NCBI GenBank assembly: GCA_000435975.1
Contig: FR884113.1
Coordinates: 1 to 20,586 of the forward strand
Direction of reading: 5' to 3'
Length of the DNA stretch: 20,586 nucleotides
Source of the DNA: Oscillibacter sp. CAG:241
GTDB lineage: Bacteria > Bacillota > Clostridia > Oscillospirales > Oscillospiraceae
Translations under genes and position numbers: made by a program
In this document: positions 6,490 through 12,835 of the stretch, one piece after another
How the letters are laid out: each line of letters starts with the position of its first letter
Position numbering within the stretch: the first letter of the stretch is position 1
Notes under the pieces: generated by a model
The model's input: only the letters and a program-made list of their open reading frames with translations
Told to the model about the DNA's origin: nothing
Databases searched by the model: none

Positions 6490-7505
6490 TTTGCAGCCGC
6501 CTCCTTCTTTTCTTTCTTGGGAGCACCGTAGATGGTGGGACGGATGTACTTATCCAGCAGCCAGGTGGTGCAGTTCATGATCAGGATGGAATAGCAAACG
6601 CCCTCGGGATAGGAGCCGAAGCGGCGGATGAAGCAGGTCAGCAGGCCGCAGCCGATGCCGAAGATGATCTGGCCGGGCTTGGTGACGGGAGAGGTGGCGT
6701 AGTCGGTAGCCATGAAGATGGCGCCCAGCATCAGGCCGCCGCCGAACACGTTGTACAGCATGTAGTCCACGCCGGAGATGCCGGCAGGAGCGGCGATGAG
6801 GGTCAGGATGGCCACGGTGGCAATGTAGGCCACGGGGATGTGCCAGGAGATGACCTTGCGGATCACCAGGTACACGCCGCCCAGCAGCAGCATCAGCGCG
6901 GAAACCTCGCCCAGGGAGCCGCCGACGCGGCCCAGGAACATATCCACCACGGAATAGGTGCTGGTGAGGGTGGCGAAGTCGCCGTTCTTCATCATGGCCA
7001 GGGGGGTGGAGGAGGTGACGGCATCAGCGTTGGAGCCGAAGGCGGACAGCTTGCTCATGGGCACGGCCCAGGTGGTCATGGCCGTGGCATAGCTGGCCAG
7101 CAGAGCGGCACGGCCCGCCAGAGCGGGGTTGAGGAAGTTGCAACCGATGCCGCCGTACAGCTGCTTGACCACCACAATGGCGAAGAACGCGCCGATGATG
7201 ATCGTCCAATAGGGCAGCGTGGGGGGGCACACAAAGGCCAGCAGCATACCGGTGACCACGGCGGACAGGTCGCCAATGGACTGGGGCTTTTTCAGGAGCT
7301 TGCGATAGCCCCACTCCCAGAACACGCAGGCGGCCACGGACACCAGCGTCAGCGCCAGAGCGCGGAAGCCGAATACGAACACGCTCATAGCCAGGGCGGG
7401 GATCATGGCGATGATCACGTCCATCATGATGGTCCGGGTGCTCTCGCTGGACCGGATGTGGGGGGAGGAGGACGCGATCAGCTTCAAATTCTTGTAATCG
7501 GTCAT
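6486..7505 (-). CDS. rnfD: Rnf complex subunit D, membrane flavoprotein
   Basis: A 339-residue polytopic membrane protein. SSSPHIRSSESTRTIMMDVI (12-31) and KQLYGGIGCNFLNPALAGRA (114-133) are family blocks. DAVTSSTPLA (161-170) holds the threonine (T167) expected to carry covalent FMN, and DYATSPVTKPGQIIFGIGCG is another conserved RnfD/NqrB segment. It probably forms part of the ion-translocating core. The start is three bases after the rnfC stop, with GGAGG inside the end of rnfC. The tail is short and rich in Lys, Glu and Ala. Confidence 0.96.
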   Translation of the reverse strand: MTDYKNLKLIASSSPHIRSSESTRTIMMDVIIAMIPALAMSVFVFGFRALALTLVSVAACVFWEWGYRKLLKKPQSIGDLSAVVTGMLLAFVCPPTLPYWTIIIGAFFAIVVVKQLYGGIGCNFLNPALAGRAALLASYATAMTTWAVPMSKLSAFGSNADAVTSSTPLAMMKNGDFATLTSTYSVVDMFLGRVGGSLGEVSALMLLLGGVYLVIRKVISWHIPVAYIATVAILTLIAAPAGISGVDYMLYNVFGGGLMLGAIFMATDYATSPVTKPGQIIFGIGCGLLTCFIRRFGSYPEGVCYSILIMNCTTWLLDKYIRPTIYGAPKKEKKEAAAK

Positions 7506-7508
7506 GGT

Positions 7509-8879
7509 TTACGCCTCCTTCTTTTCGGCGGCGGCCTTCTCGGCCTCTGCCTTGGCCTTGGCGGCCATTCTTGCGTTGTTGACTTTCTGCTTGCCCATGC
7601 GGAAGGCGTGGGTCAGCGGCAGACGGGCGGGGCAGGTGTAGGCGCAGGCGCCGCACTCGATGCAGTCCATGCCGTGCAGGGTGTTCTGCCAGGTGTCCAC
7701 GTCGCCCTTCATCAGGTACTTATACATGAACACAGGCTCCAGGCGCATGGGACATACGCCCACGCACTTGCCGCAGCGGATGCACTGGGGATGCTCCTCA
7801 TACTGCTCCTCGTCGCCGGCGAAGGCCAGCATGGCGCCGGTGCCCTTGCCCACGGTGACGTCCAGGTTGTACTGGGCCAGGCCCATCATGGGGCCGCCCA
7901 TGATCAGCTTATAGGTCTCTTCCTTCAGGCCGCCGCAGGCGTCGAACAGCTTGGTGATGGGGGTGCCGATGGGGCACTCCAGGTTTTTGGGCTCGATCAC
8001 GCCGGAGCCGGAGACGGTGACCACCTTGCTGACAACGGGCATGCCGGTGTAAACGGCCTTGTAAATGGAGCAGGTGGTGTTCAGGTTGAAAATGCAGCAG
8101 CCGGCGTCGGCAGGCAGCTTGCCGGAGGGAACCTGGCGGCCGGAGATGGCCTGGCACAGCTGCTTTTCAGCGCCCTGGGGATAGCGGGTATGCAGGACCT
8201 CTACCACCACGGGAGCCTTCAGCTCGGCAATCGTCTTGTTAAGCACGTCGGCCGCGTTTTGCTTGTTGGCCTCGATGCCGATGTACACATGCTCCACGCC
8301 GAAGCACTTGGCCAGCAGGGTAGCGCCCTTGATGACCTGCTCGGGCCGCTCCAGCATGGTGCGGTGGTCGCCGGTGATGTAGGGCTCGCACTCGGCGGCG
8401 TTGATGATGACATAGTCCACCTTGCCGAGACCGGAGCTGATCTTCACATGGGTGGGGAAGGTCGCGCCGCCCTGGCCCACGATACCGGCGTTTTTGACGA
8501 TCTCCACCAGCTGCTCAGGCGTCAGGCTGTCGGGATCGGCAACGGGATGAATGTCCGGGCACACGGTGTTCTGGAAGTCGTTCTCGATGACCACGGACAT
8601 CATGGTCCCGCCCATGGAGAAGGGACGGGGCTCCACCGCCTTCACCGTGCCGGATACGCTGGCATGGATGGGAGCGGACACGAAACCGCCGGGTTCACCG
8701 ATCTTCTGACCGATGGTCACCTTGTCGCCCACCGCAACGATGGGCTTGCAGGGTGCACCGATGTGCATAGACATGGGAATGACCACCTCAGCCGGGGCTG
8801 CCAGCTGCTCGATGGCCTTTTCATTGGTCGCGGCCTTCATATCATTGGGATGAACGCCGCCAAAGAAAGCTTGTGCCAT
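7509..8879 (-). CDS. rnfC: Rnf complex subunit C, NADH-binding iron-sulfur flavoprotein
   Basis: The soluble subunit where NAD+ is reduced. I chose ATG at 8879 (456 residues, MAQAFFGGVHPND), because GAGGTG lies six bases ahead; a GTG three codons upstream would place that site inside the gene. Counting from the GTG, GIVGQGGATFPTHVK (135-149) and NAAECEPY (163-170) form the nucleotide/FMN site. MGGPMMG (330-336) is conserved, and two ferredoxin motifs CIRCGKCVGVCP (369-380) and CIECGACAYTCP (409-420) bind two [4Fe-4S] clusters. The Ala/Lys/Glu tail resembles that of RnfB. It is the first gene of the operon, behind a good promoter. Confidence 0.95.
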   Translation of the reverse strand: MAQAFFGGVHPNDMKAATNEKAIEQLAAPAEVVIPMSMHIGAPCKPIVAVGDKVTIGQKIGEPGGFVSAPIHASVSGTVKAVEPRPFSMGGTMMSVVIENDFQNTVCPDIHPVADPDSLTPEQLVEIVKNAGIVGQGGATFPTHVKISSGLGKVDYVIINAAECEPYITGDHRTMLERPEQVIKGATLLAKCFGVEHVYIGIEANKQNAADVLNKTIAELKAPVVVEVLHTRYPQGAEKQLCQAISGRQVPSGKLPADAGCCIFNLNTTCSIYKAVYTGMPVVSKVVTVSGSGVIEPKNLECPIGTPITKLFDACGGLKEETYKLIMGGPMMGLAQYNLDVTVGKGTGAMLAFAGDEEQYEEHPQCIRCGKCVGVCPMRLEPVFMYKYLMKGDVDTWQNTLHGMDCIECGACAYTCPARLPLTHAFRMGKQKVNNARMAAKAKAEAEKAAAEKKEA

Positions 8880-8934
8880 TGTCTTCACCTCATCTTACTA
8901 CTGGGTGGCCCTATGCCACCACATACTGCTCTAA

Positions 8935-8963
8935 ATTCTACACCAGATTTGTCCTCTTGTCCA
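8935..8963 (-). promoter_or_regulatory. Promoter of the rnf operon
   Basis: On the minus strand TGGACA, 17 bases, TAGAAT; five of six bases match in each box. The -10 ends about 56 bases ahead of the rnfC ATG. The leader has a small palindrome (GGTGG...CCACC, near 8904-8920) that may fold in the 5' UTR; I see no known riboswitch. Confidence 0.75.
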
Positions 8964-9084
8964 CCCCTTGTATTCCGGTTTTCTGTGGAATTTGCGGCTT
9001 TTTGTCTTATTCTTAGCATTTGCGGAGGATTTGAGCGGAATATTTATCCAAAACTGCCTGAGATTTCCTGAAAAGGAACCGGTC

Positions 9085-9113
9085 TTGTGTTCACGGGGCA
9101 GTTGTGGTATACT
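9085..9113 (+). promoter_or_regulatory. Promoter of the DUF975 gene
   Basis: TTGTGT, 17 bases, TATACT, ending 58 bases ahead of the ATG at 9172. The -10 is good (five of six) and the -35 moderate. It is divergent to the rnf promoter across about 120 bases. Confidence 0.6.
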
Positions 9114-9171
9114 ATGCGCGGGAAAACAGATATAGCCGCCCGGCAGGCGGCGTGAGAAAGGAAGTGCTTTC

Positions 9172-9933
9172 ATGCCCGATCGCATTCAAATAAAAGAGGA
9201 AGCCAAGCAGGTGGTCCGCGGGGCGCGGGTCAATGCGTATCTGGTGACGCTGATCGTTCTGGCGGTCACCGGCCTGCTGGAGGCGCTGGACTCCTATGTG
9301 GGCGCGTCCAGAACCGTGGACCAGGTCGCGGAGCTCTATGGCCAGCAGGCGGCGGCCATGCTGCCCGCCTTCCCGGAGTTCCCCGTGCTGCTGATGGCCT
9401 TTGTGGCGGCAGTGAACTGGCTGGCTCAGGTCATCATCAATGCCGGATGGTCCATTTATCATCTGGGTGTGCGGCAGGGAAAGGAAATGCCCTACGGCTG
9501 TCTGCTGGACGGGTTCGCCTTCCTGGGGAAGCTGATCCTGCTGAACATCGTCATGGGGATCTTTGTCTATCTCTGGTCCCTTCTGTTCCTCATCCCCGGC
9601 ATCATCGCCCAGTACCGGTACCGGTTCGCCATTTATAATCTGTGCGAGAATCCGGAGATCGGCATTCTGGAGGCCATCAACATGAGCAAGGCCCAGACAG
9701 CAGGCTTCAAGGGTACGCTGTTTGTGCTGGACCTGTCCTTCCTGGGATGGTCCATCCTGTGCTGGCTGACTCTGGGCATTCTGAACATCTGGATCGCTCC
9801 CTACAAGGAGCAGGCCAACGTGGGTTATTTCCAGGAGATCAAGAAGGTCAAGGGCATCGGCTATCAGCCGCCCCAGGACGGCGGAGAGGACGACGAATTC
9901 CGTCCCATCGACCCCTTCGGGCCCAGCTATTAA
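9172..9933 (+). CDS. DUF975-family integral membrane protein
   Basis: A 253-residue protein of unknown function. Hydrophobic stretches lie at about 20-40, 71-95, 117-147 and 181-208. The family block IPGIIAQYRYRFAIYNLCEN (141-160), followed by a S-K segment (INMSKAQTAGFKGTLFVLDL), LSFLGWSILCWLTLGILNIW and APYKEQANVGYFQEI, is characteristic of DUF975 proteins of Firmicutes. The last 25 residues are hydrophilic and acidic (GGEDDEF), probably cytoplasmic. AAAGGAAG precedes the ATG. It stands alone, divergent from rnf and convergent to the aminopeptidase. There is no sequence evidence linking it to the Rnf complex. Confidence 0.85.
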   Translation: MPDRIQIKEEAKQVVRGARVNAYLVTLIVLAVTGLLEALDSYVGASRTVDQVAELYGQQAAAMLPAFPEFPVLLMAFVAAVNWLAQVIINAGWSIYHLGVRQGKEMPYGCLLDGFAFLGKLILLNIVMGIFVYLWSLLFLIPGIIAQYRYRFAIYNLCENPEIGILEAINMSKAQTAGFKGTLFVLDLSFLGWSILCWLTLGILNIWIAPYKEQANVGYFQEIKKVKGIGYQPPQDGGEDDEFRPIDPFGPSY

Positions 9934-9953
9934 AACAAGTGAGATAAGCCCAA

Positions 9954-9982
9954 ATGCCCCCGGAGCAGCGCTCCGGGGGCAT
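9954..9982. terminator. Bidirectional hairpin between convergent genes
   Basis: A perfect 13-bp stem (ATGCCCCCGGAGC with GCTCCGGGGGCAT) and a three-base loop, located between the DUF975 stop and the aminopeptidase stop. T tracts are short on both strands (TT on plus, TTT on minus), but stem stability and position support termination for both genes. Confidence 0.7.
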
Positions 9983-10007
9983 TGGATATGATGGCCTCTT
10001 ATTTCTT

Positions 10008-11231
10008 TCAGAAAGCCCAGGTGCCGTTCCGGAACAGGGGCACGGTCCGGCCATCCTCACACACGGCGTCGATGGACAGGTCCGCCGAGCCGATCATGAA
10101 GTCCTCGTGGACCATGGAGTCGTTGACGCCCAGGCTGCGGCATTCATCCAGGGTCTTGCTCTGGAAGTCGCGGATGGTATCGGCAAAGCCCATGCCCAGA
10201 GCCAGGTGGCAGCAGGCGTTCTCGTCGAACAGCGTGTTGTAGAACAGCAGGCCGGACTGGTTGATGGGGGAATCAAAGGGCACCAGCGCACACTCGCCCA
10301 GATAGCAGCTGCCCTGGTCCATGGTGATGAGCTTGGTCAGCAGCTCGTTGTTGACCTGGGCGTTCCACTCCACGGCCTTACCCTGGTGGAAGCGGATCCA
10401 GAAGTTGTCGATGAGCTGGCCCTGGTAGCTCAGGGGCTTGGTGGAGTAAACGATGCCCTCGGCCTGACCCTTCATGGGAGAGGTGAAGCACTCCTCAGTG
10501 GGGATGTTGGGGTTGAAGAAGATGCCCTGGAGGCTGGTCTCGCCGCCGCCGCAGAACTGCCCCTCCGGAATGAGGCCCACGGTCAGGTCCGTGCCGTTGG
10601 CGCTCCTGTACTTCAGCTGGCGGATGTGCAGGCTGTTGAGATACTGGCAGCGGTCATGCAGGTCCTTGTTGTGGGCGTCCCAGGCGGCCACGGGGTCGTC
10701 ATCCACGCGGCTGGTGGCCAGGATGGCTTCCCACAGCTTCTCCATAGCCTGACTGGTACGCAGGCCGGGGAACAGCTTCCTAGCCCAGGCCGCGCCGGGT
10801 ACGGCGGCAATGCACCACTGATACTTGTTCTCGATCTGGTCCCGGTATTTGCGGATGGTGGGATAGGTCCGCTGCTGGGCCTTGGCCATCTTCTCCTGAT
10901 TGATGCCCTTCAGTCCGTCGGGGTCCTCCGACAGCAGGTAAATGCGGCAGGGGATGGTGTCCACATAGTGCTGCCAGCGGGCCTCCTCATAGTTGTCCAG
11001 CTTGGACAGGGTGGTCAGGGTGCGATAGCGGTAGTGGAGCTTTTGCAGGGGCTGATAGCTCCAGTCCACCACCACCTTCTTGGCCCGGCGCTTGTAGCAC
11101 TCCTCCACCAGCATTTTTACGAACTCCGGCTGGTCCAGGTCGGCGGCGATGAACACCTCCTGCCCGGGCTGCACATTGACGCCGGTCTGGGCGATGAGCT
11201 GGGCGTATTTGCGCAAAACGGTTTTTTTCAT
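10008..11231 (-). CDS. M29-family metallo-aminopeptidase (AmpS/PepS type)
   Basis: A cytoplasmic peptidase of 407 residues that removes amino-terminal residues from peptides. I chose ATG at 11231 (MKKTVLRKYA), because AGGGGGA lies just ahead and the family begins here; an upstream in-frame ATG has no ribosome binding site and lies beyond the promoter. Two-metal site residues are visible: PTEECFTSP (244-252, E247), LGECALVPFDSPI (311-323, E313), DENACCH (336-342, H342) and HEDFMIG (375-381, H375 and D377), the constant order for M29. The end is NGTWAF. It is transcribed alone from its own promoter. A 63-bp segment of the gene (10591-10653) recurs inverted upstream of it. Confidence 0.93.
   Translation of the reverse strand: MKKTVLRKYAQLIAQTGVNVQPGQEVFIAADLDQPEFVKMLVEECYKRRAKKVVVDWSYQPLQKLHYRYRTLTTLSKLDNYEEARWQHYVDTIPCRIYLLSEDPDGLKGINQEKMAKAQQRTYPTIRKYRDQIENKYQWCIAAVPGAAWARKLFPGLRTSQAMEKLWEAILATSRVDDDPVAAWDAHNKDLHDRCQYLNSLHIRQLKYRSANGTDLTVGLIPEGQFCGGGETSLQGIFFNPNIPTEECFTSPMKGQAEGIVYSTKPLSYQGQLIDNFWIRFHQGKAVEWNAQVNNELLTKLITMDQGSCYLGECALVPFDSPINQSGLLFYNTLFDENACCHLALGMGFADTIRDFQSKTLDECRSLGVNDSMVHEDFMIGSADLSIDAVCEDGRTVPLFRNGTWAF
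10591..10653 (-). repeat. Inverted repeat copy A, inside the aminopeptidase gene
   Basis: The codons for CQYLNSLHIRQLKYRSANGT form one arm of a 63-bp inverted repeat whose other arm is at 11376-11438. By hand 61 of 63 bases are identical; the mismatches are 10595 and 10647. Confidence 0.9.
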
Positions 11232-11268
11232 GGTAGTGATTCCCCCTGTAGTACAAAATAACGGAGAT

Positions 11269-11297
11269 ATTATACCATCAGCGGACAATCTTGAAAA
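11269..11297 (-). promoter_or_regulatory. Promoter of the aminopeptidase gene
   Basis: On the minus strand TTTTCA, 17 bases, TATAAT, with the -10 about 37 bases ahead of the ATG at 11231. Its position rules out the longer upstream start for the protein. Confidence 0.75.
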
Positions 11298-11328
11298 GAG
11301 GCTTTTGTGAATTTTGTGGAATGGGATG

Positions 11329-11369
11329 GCAAAACGTCCCCGCGGCATCAGACCGCGGGGACGTTTTGC
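11329..11369. terminator. Strong palindrome upstream of the aminopeptidase promoter
   Basis: A perfect 17-bp stem (GCAAAACGTCCCCGCGG with its complement) and a seven-base loop. The outer stem has AAAA/TTTT, as in bidirectional terminators, though no T run follows outside it. It separates the promoter from the rearranged stretch to the right and may block read-through from there. Confidence 0.55.
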
Positions 11370-11375
11370 TATAGG

Positions 11376-11438
11376 CCGCTGTCAGTATCTCAACAGCCTG
11401 CACATCCGCCAGCTGAAGTACAGGAGCGCCAACAGCAC
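11376..11438 (+). repeat. Inverted repeat copy B, aminopeptidase gene fragment
   Basis: Reverse complement of 10591-10653 with two mismatches. On the plus strand it keeps the aminopeptidase reading frame (CQYLNSLHIRQLKYRSANST), then continues for 15 unrelated codons (AMQRFLIDLCFMVVL) to a stop at about 11474-11476. There is no start codon or ribosome binding site, so it is not a gene. Confidence 0.9.
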
Positions 11439-11616
11439 CGCGATGCAGCGGTTTCTGATCGACCTGTGTTTCATGGTGGTTCTATAAAAACGCTGTCTTT
11501 GATACGATAAGGTACAATAACTTGCGCAAATTGAAAAGAGCAAAAAAGGAGACATAGCTTGCAGGCTCTGGTAGAATGAAGTCACGACACACCATTCTGA
11601 AAGGAGACAGCAAACT
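11439..11616 (+). other. Left flank of an IS256-type remnant
   Basis: No gene is visible on either strand. From about 11470 the sequence becomes AT-rich and leads into GAAAGGAGAC, the ribosome binding site of the truncated transposase. The left end of the former element probably lies here, but without its right end the terminal inverted repeat cannot be defined. Confidence 0.4.
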
Positions 11617-11682
11617 ATGTCCGAGAAAATTGTACAGCTAAACGAGGAAGTAATCAAGGGCCAAATCAAGGAATTAGTTCGA
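11617..11682 (+). pseudogene. IS256-family transposase, 5' stump only
   Basis: The first 22 codons, beginning MSEKIVQLNEEVIKGQ and ending KELVR, match the typical amino terminus of IS256-family (mutator-type, DDE) transposases, which normally continue with G-S-V-E-E-T-L-N-E-L-L for about 400 residues. Here the match stops after codon 22; the frame runs on through unrelated sequence to 11811 with no transposase features. AAGGAGAC precedes the ATG. All catalytic residues are missing, so it is inactive debris. The break joins directly to the spoVT upstream region, suggesting a deletion that removed the rest of the element. Confidence 0.75.
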
Positions 11683-11746
11683 GTTCAAGCGGCATGCGCA
11701 TTTTTTCGCGGCGCGGCTTTCCAAAAACAGGAAACAGGAAATATCT

Positions 11747-11776
11747 GCATAGCCGGCCTTTGGCAGGCGGATACTA
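11747..11776 (+). promoter_or_regulatory. Sigma-G-like promoter of spoVT
   Basis: GCATA, 18 bases, GATACTA. This agrees with the forespore sigma-G pattern (GHATR, 17-18 bases, CATWMTA) except for the first -10 base. The -10 ends 38 bases ahead of the spoVT ATG. B. subtilis spoVT is known to be a sigma-G gene, so motif and gene agree. Confidence 0.6.
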
Positions 11777-11814
11777 TCTGTGCAACATTTGCATCGACTG
11801 GAGGAATTTGATAT

Positions 11815-12354
11815 ATGAAAGCTACAGGCATTGTCAGACGTATTGATGACCTGGGGCGGGTGGTCATCCCCAAGGAGATTCGCCGTACCATGCGTATCCG
11901 CGAAGGCGACCCGTTGGAGATTTACACCACCCGGGAGGGGGAGGTCATTTTTAAGAAATACTCCCTGATCGGCGGGCTGGAGGATTTTGCAGCACAGTTC
12001 TGCGATGTGCTCAACCGCAGCAGCGGCTTTACCGCCGCCGTGACCGACCGGGACGCCATCATCGCCATCACCGGCTCCGGCAAGCGGGAGCTGCTGGGCA
12101 AGCCGCTGTCCGACGCCCTGGCTCAGGTCATGGAACAGCGCAGCATTTATCAGTATCAGGGTTCCGGGCGGCCGCTGCCCGTCTCCGACAGCAGCGACCG
12201 TTACACGGTGGCTGTGGCGGCGCCTATTCTCTGCGAGGGGGATGTGCTGGGCATGGTGCTGTTTCTGTCGTCGGACGCGCAGATCCCCGGCGAGGGGGAG
12301 TACAAGCTGGCCCAAACCGTATCCGCCTTTTTGGGGCGGCATATGGAGACGTAA
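11815..12354 (+). CDS. spoVT: Stage V sporulation protein T, AbrB-type regulator
   Basis: A 179-residue transcription factor, the same length as B. subtilis SpoVT (178). Residues 1-50 are the swapped-hairpin AbrB DNA-binding domain (MKATGIVRRIDDLGRVVIPK, then EIRRTMRIREGDPLEIY), almost invariant in SpoVT. Residues 55-179 form the GAF-like ligand domain typical of SpoVT and absent from AbrB and Abh. In Bacillus it acts in the forespore, tuning sigma-G-dependent genes and spore germination properties. GGAGG precedes the ATG. A sigma-G-like promoter lies upstream and a strong terminator directly downstream, so it is a single-gene unit. Its upstream DNA contains an IS256 stump, which appears to end before the promoter. 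Confidence 0.94.
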   Translation: MKATGIVRRIDDLGRVVIPKEIRRTMRIREGDPLEIYTTREGEVIFKKYSLIGGLEDFAAQFCDVLNRSSGFTAAVTDRDAIIAITGSGKRELLGKPLSDALAQVMEQRSIYQYQGSGRPLPVSDSSDRYTVAVAAPILCEGDVLGMVLFLSSDAQIPGEGEYKLAQTVSAFLGRHMET

Positions 12355-12357
12355 ACA

Positions 12358-12389
12358 ACAATGCCGGAGGCAGCCGCCTCCGGCATTGT
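12358..12389. terminator. Bidirectional terminator between spoVT and the HPr gene
   Basis: A perfect 14-bp stem (ACAATGCCGGAGGC with GCCTCCGGCATTGT) and a four-base loop. It is followed by TCTTCTT on the plus strand and by TGTTT on the minus strand, and placed between the two stop codons. Confidence 0.85.
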
Positions 12390-12399
12390 TCTTCTTGGT

Positions 12400-12663
12400 T
12401 TACTCGCCCAGCTGATCGCTGACCAGCTGCGTCAGGGATTCCACAGCCTCCTTGGCGTCGGGACCGTCGGCGATAAGGGTGATGGTGGTGCCCTTCACGA
12501 TGCCCAGGGAAAGAACGCCCAGCAGACTCTTGGCATTCACCCGGCGCTCATCCTTTTCCACCCAGATGCCGCTCTTGAATTCATTGGCCTTCTGGATGAA
12601 GTAGGTGGCAGGACGGGCGTGCAGACCCACCTCATTGTTCACGGTAACTTCCTGTGTAAACAT
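12400..12663 (-). CDS. ptsH: HPr-family phosphocarrier protein
   Basis: An 87-residue cytoplasmic protein of standard HPr length. GLHARPAT (13-20) contains the active-site histidine H15, phosphorylated by enzyme I of the sugar phosphotransferase system. VNAKSLLGVLSLG (42-54) contains the regulatory serine S46, target of HPr kinase in Firmicutes. Because H15 is present it is not a Crh-type protein, which lacks the histidine. AAAGGAG lies nine bases ahead of the ATG. It stands alone with no ptsI beside it, so whether it serves the sugar PTS or mainly regulation cannot be decided here; the symbol is given on family grounds. Confidence 0.88.
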   Translation of the reverse strand: MFTQEVTVNNEVGLHARPATYFIQKANEFKSGIWVEKDERRVNAKSLLGVLSLGIVKGTTITLIADGPDAKEAVESLTQLVSDQLGE

Positions 12664-12685
12664 TCCATTGCACTCCTTTTATGAA

Positions 12686-12702
12686 GCATTTTCGAAAAAT
12701 GC
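12686..12702 (-). other. Small hairpin in the HPr leader
   Basis: A 7-bp stem GCATTTT/AAAATGC with a three-base loop in the 5' UTR, about 23 bases ahead of the start codon. Role unknown. Confidence 0.4.
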
Positions 12703-12729
12703 GGGGACATACTTCTCTCACACTATAAT

Positions 12730-12757
12730 ATTATACCGAATCGGCGAAAGAAAGCAA
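12730..12757 (-). promoter_or_regulatory. Promoter of the HPr gene
   Basis: On the minus strand TTGCTT, 16 bases, TATAAT, followed by a second AT-rich TATTATAG. The -10 is perfect and the -35 partial. It lies between mutS2 and the HPr gene, so HPr can be expressed independently of the long upstream operon. Confidence 0.6.
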
Positions 12758-12835
12758 TGTCCAAAGCTACAAATTCTTTAAGTAAGGTCTGAAAAAATGT
12801 TTGACCCTTTTGGCGGAATCCACAAACCGCAGTCG

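Noticed and set aside
3682..6531. 949-codon plus-strand frame over the rnf genes
   Set aside because: Antisense shadow of rnfB-rnfA-rnfE-rnfG caused by GC-rich third positions. The protein is Gly/His/Gln-rich and has no ribosome binding site, while the minus strand holds clear Rnf motifs.
6840..9071. 743-codon plus-strand frame over rnfD and rnfC
   Set aside because: Same cause: antisense to conserved rnf genes and of low-complexity composition.
8889..9171. Riboswitch or shared operator between rnfC and the DUF975 gene
   Set aside because: Only a small GGTGG/CCACC palindrome and two ordinary promoters are visible; no conserved riboswitch core recognised.
9954..11261. 435-codon plus-strand frame opposite the aminopeptidase
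   Set aside because: Antisense shadow beginning inside a terminator hairpin; the M29 metal-site motifs are on the other strand.
11617..11811. Intact 64-codon protein gene
   Set aside because: Only the first 22 codons resemble anything (IS256 transposase start). The remainder overlaps the spoVT promoter and has no protein-like features.
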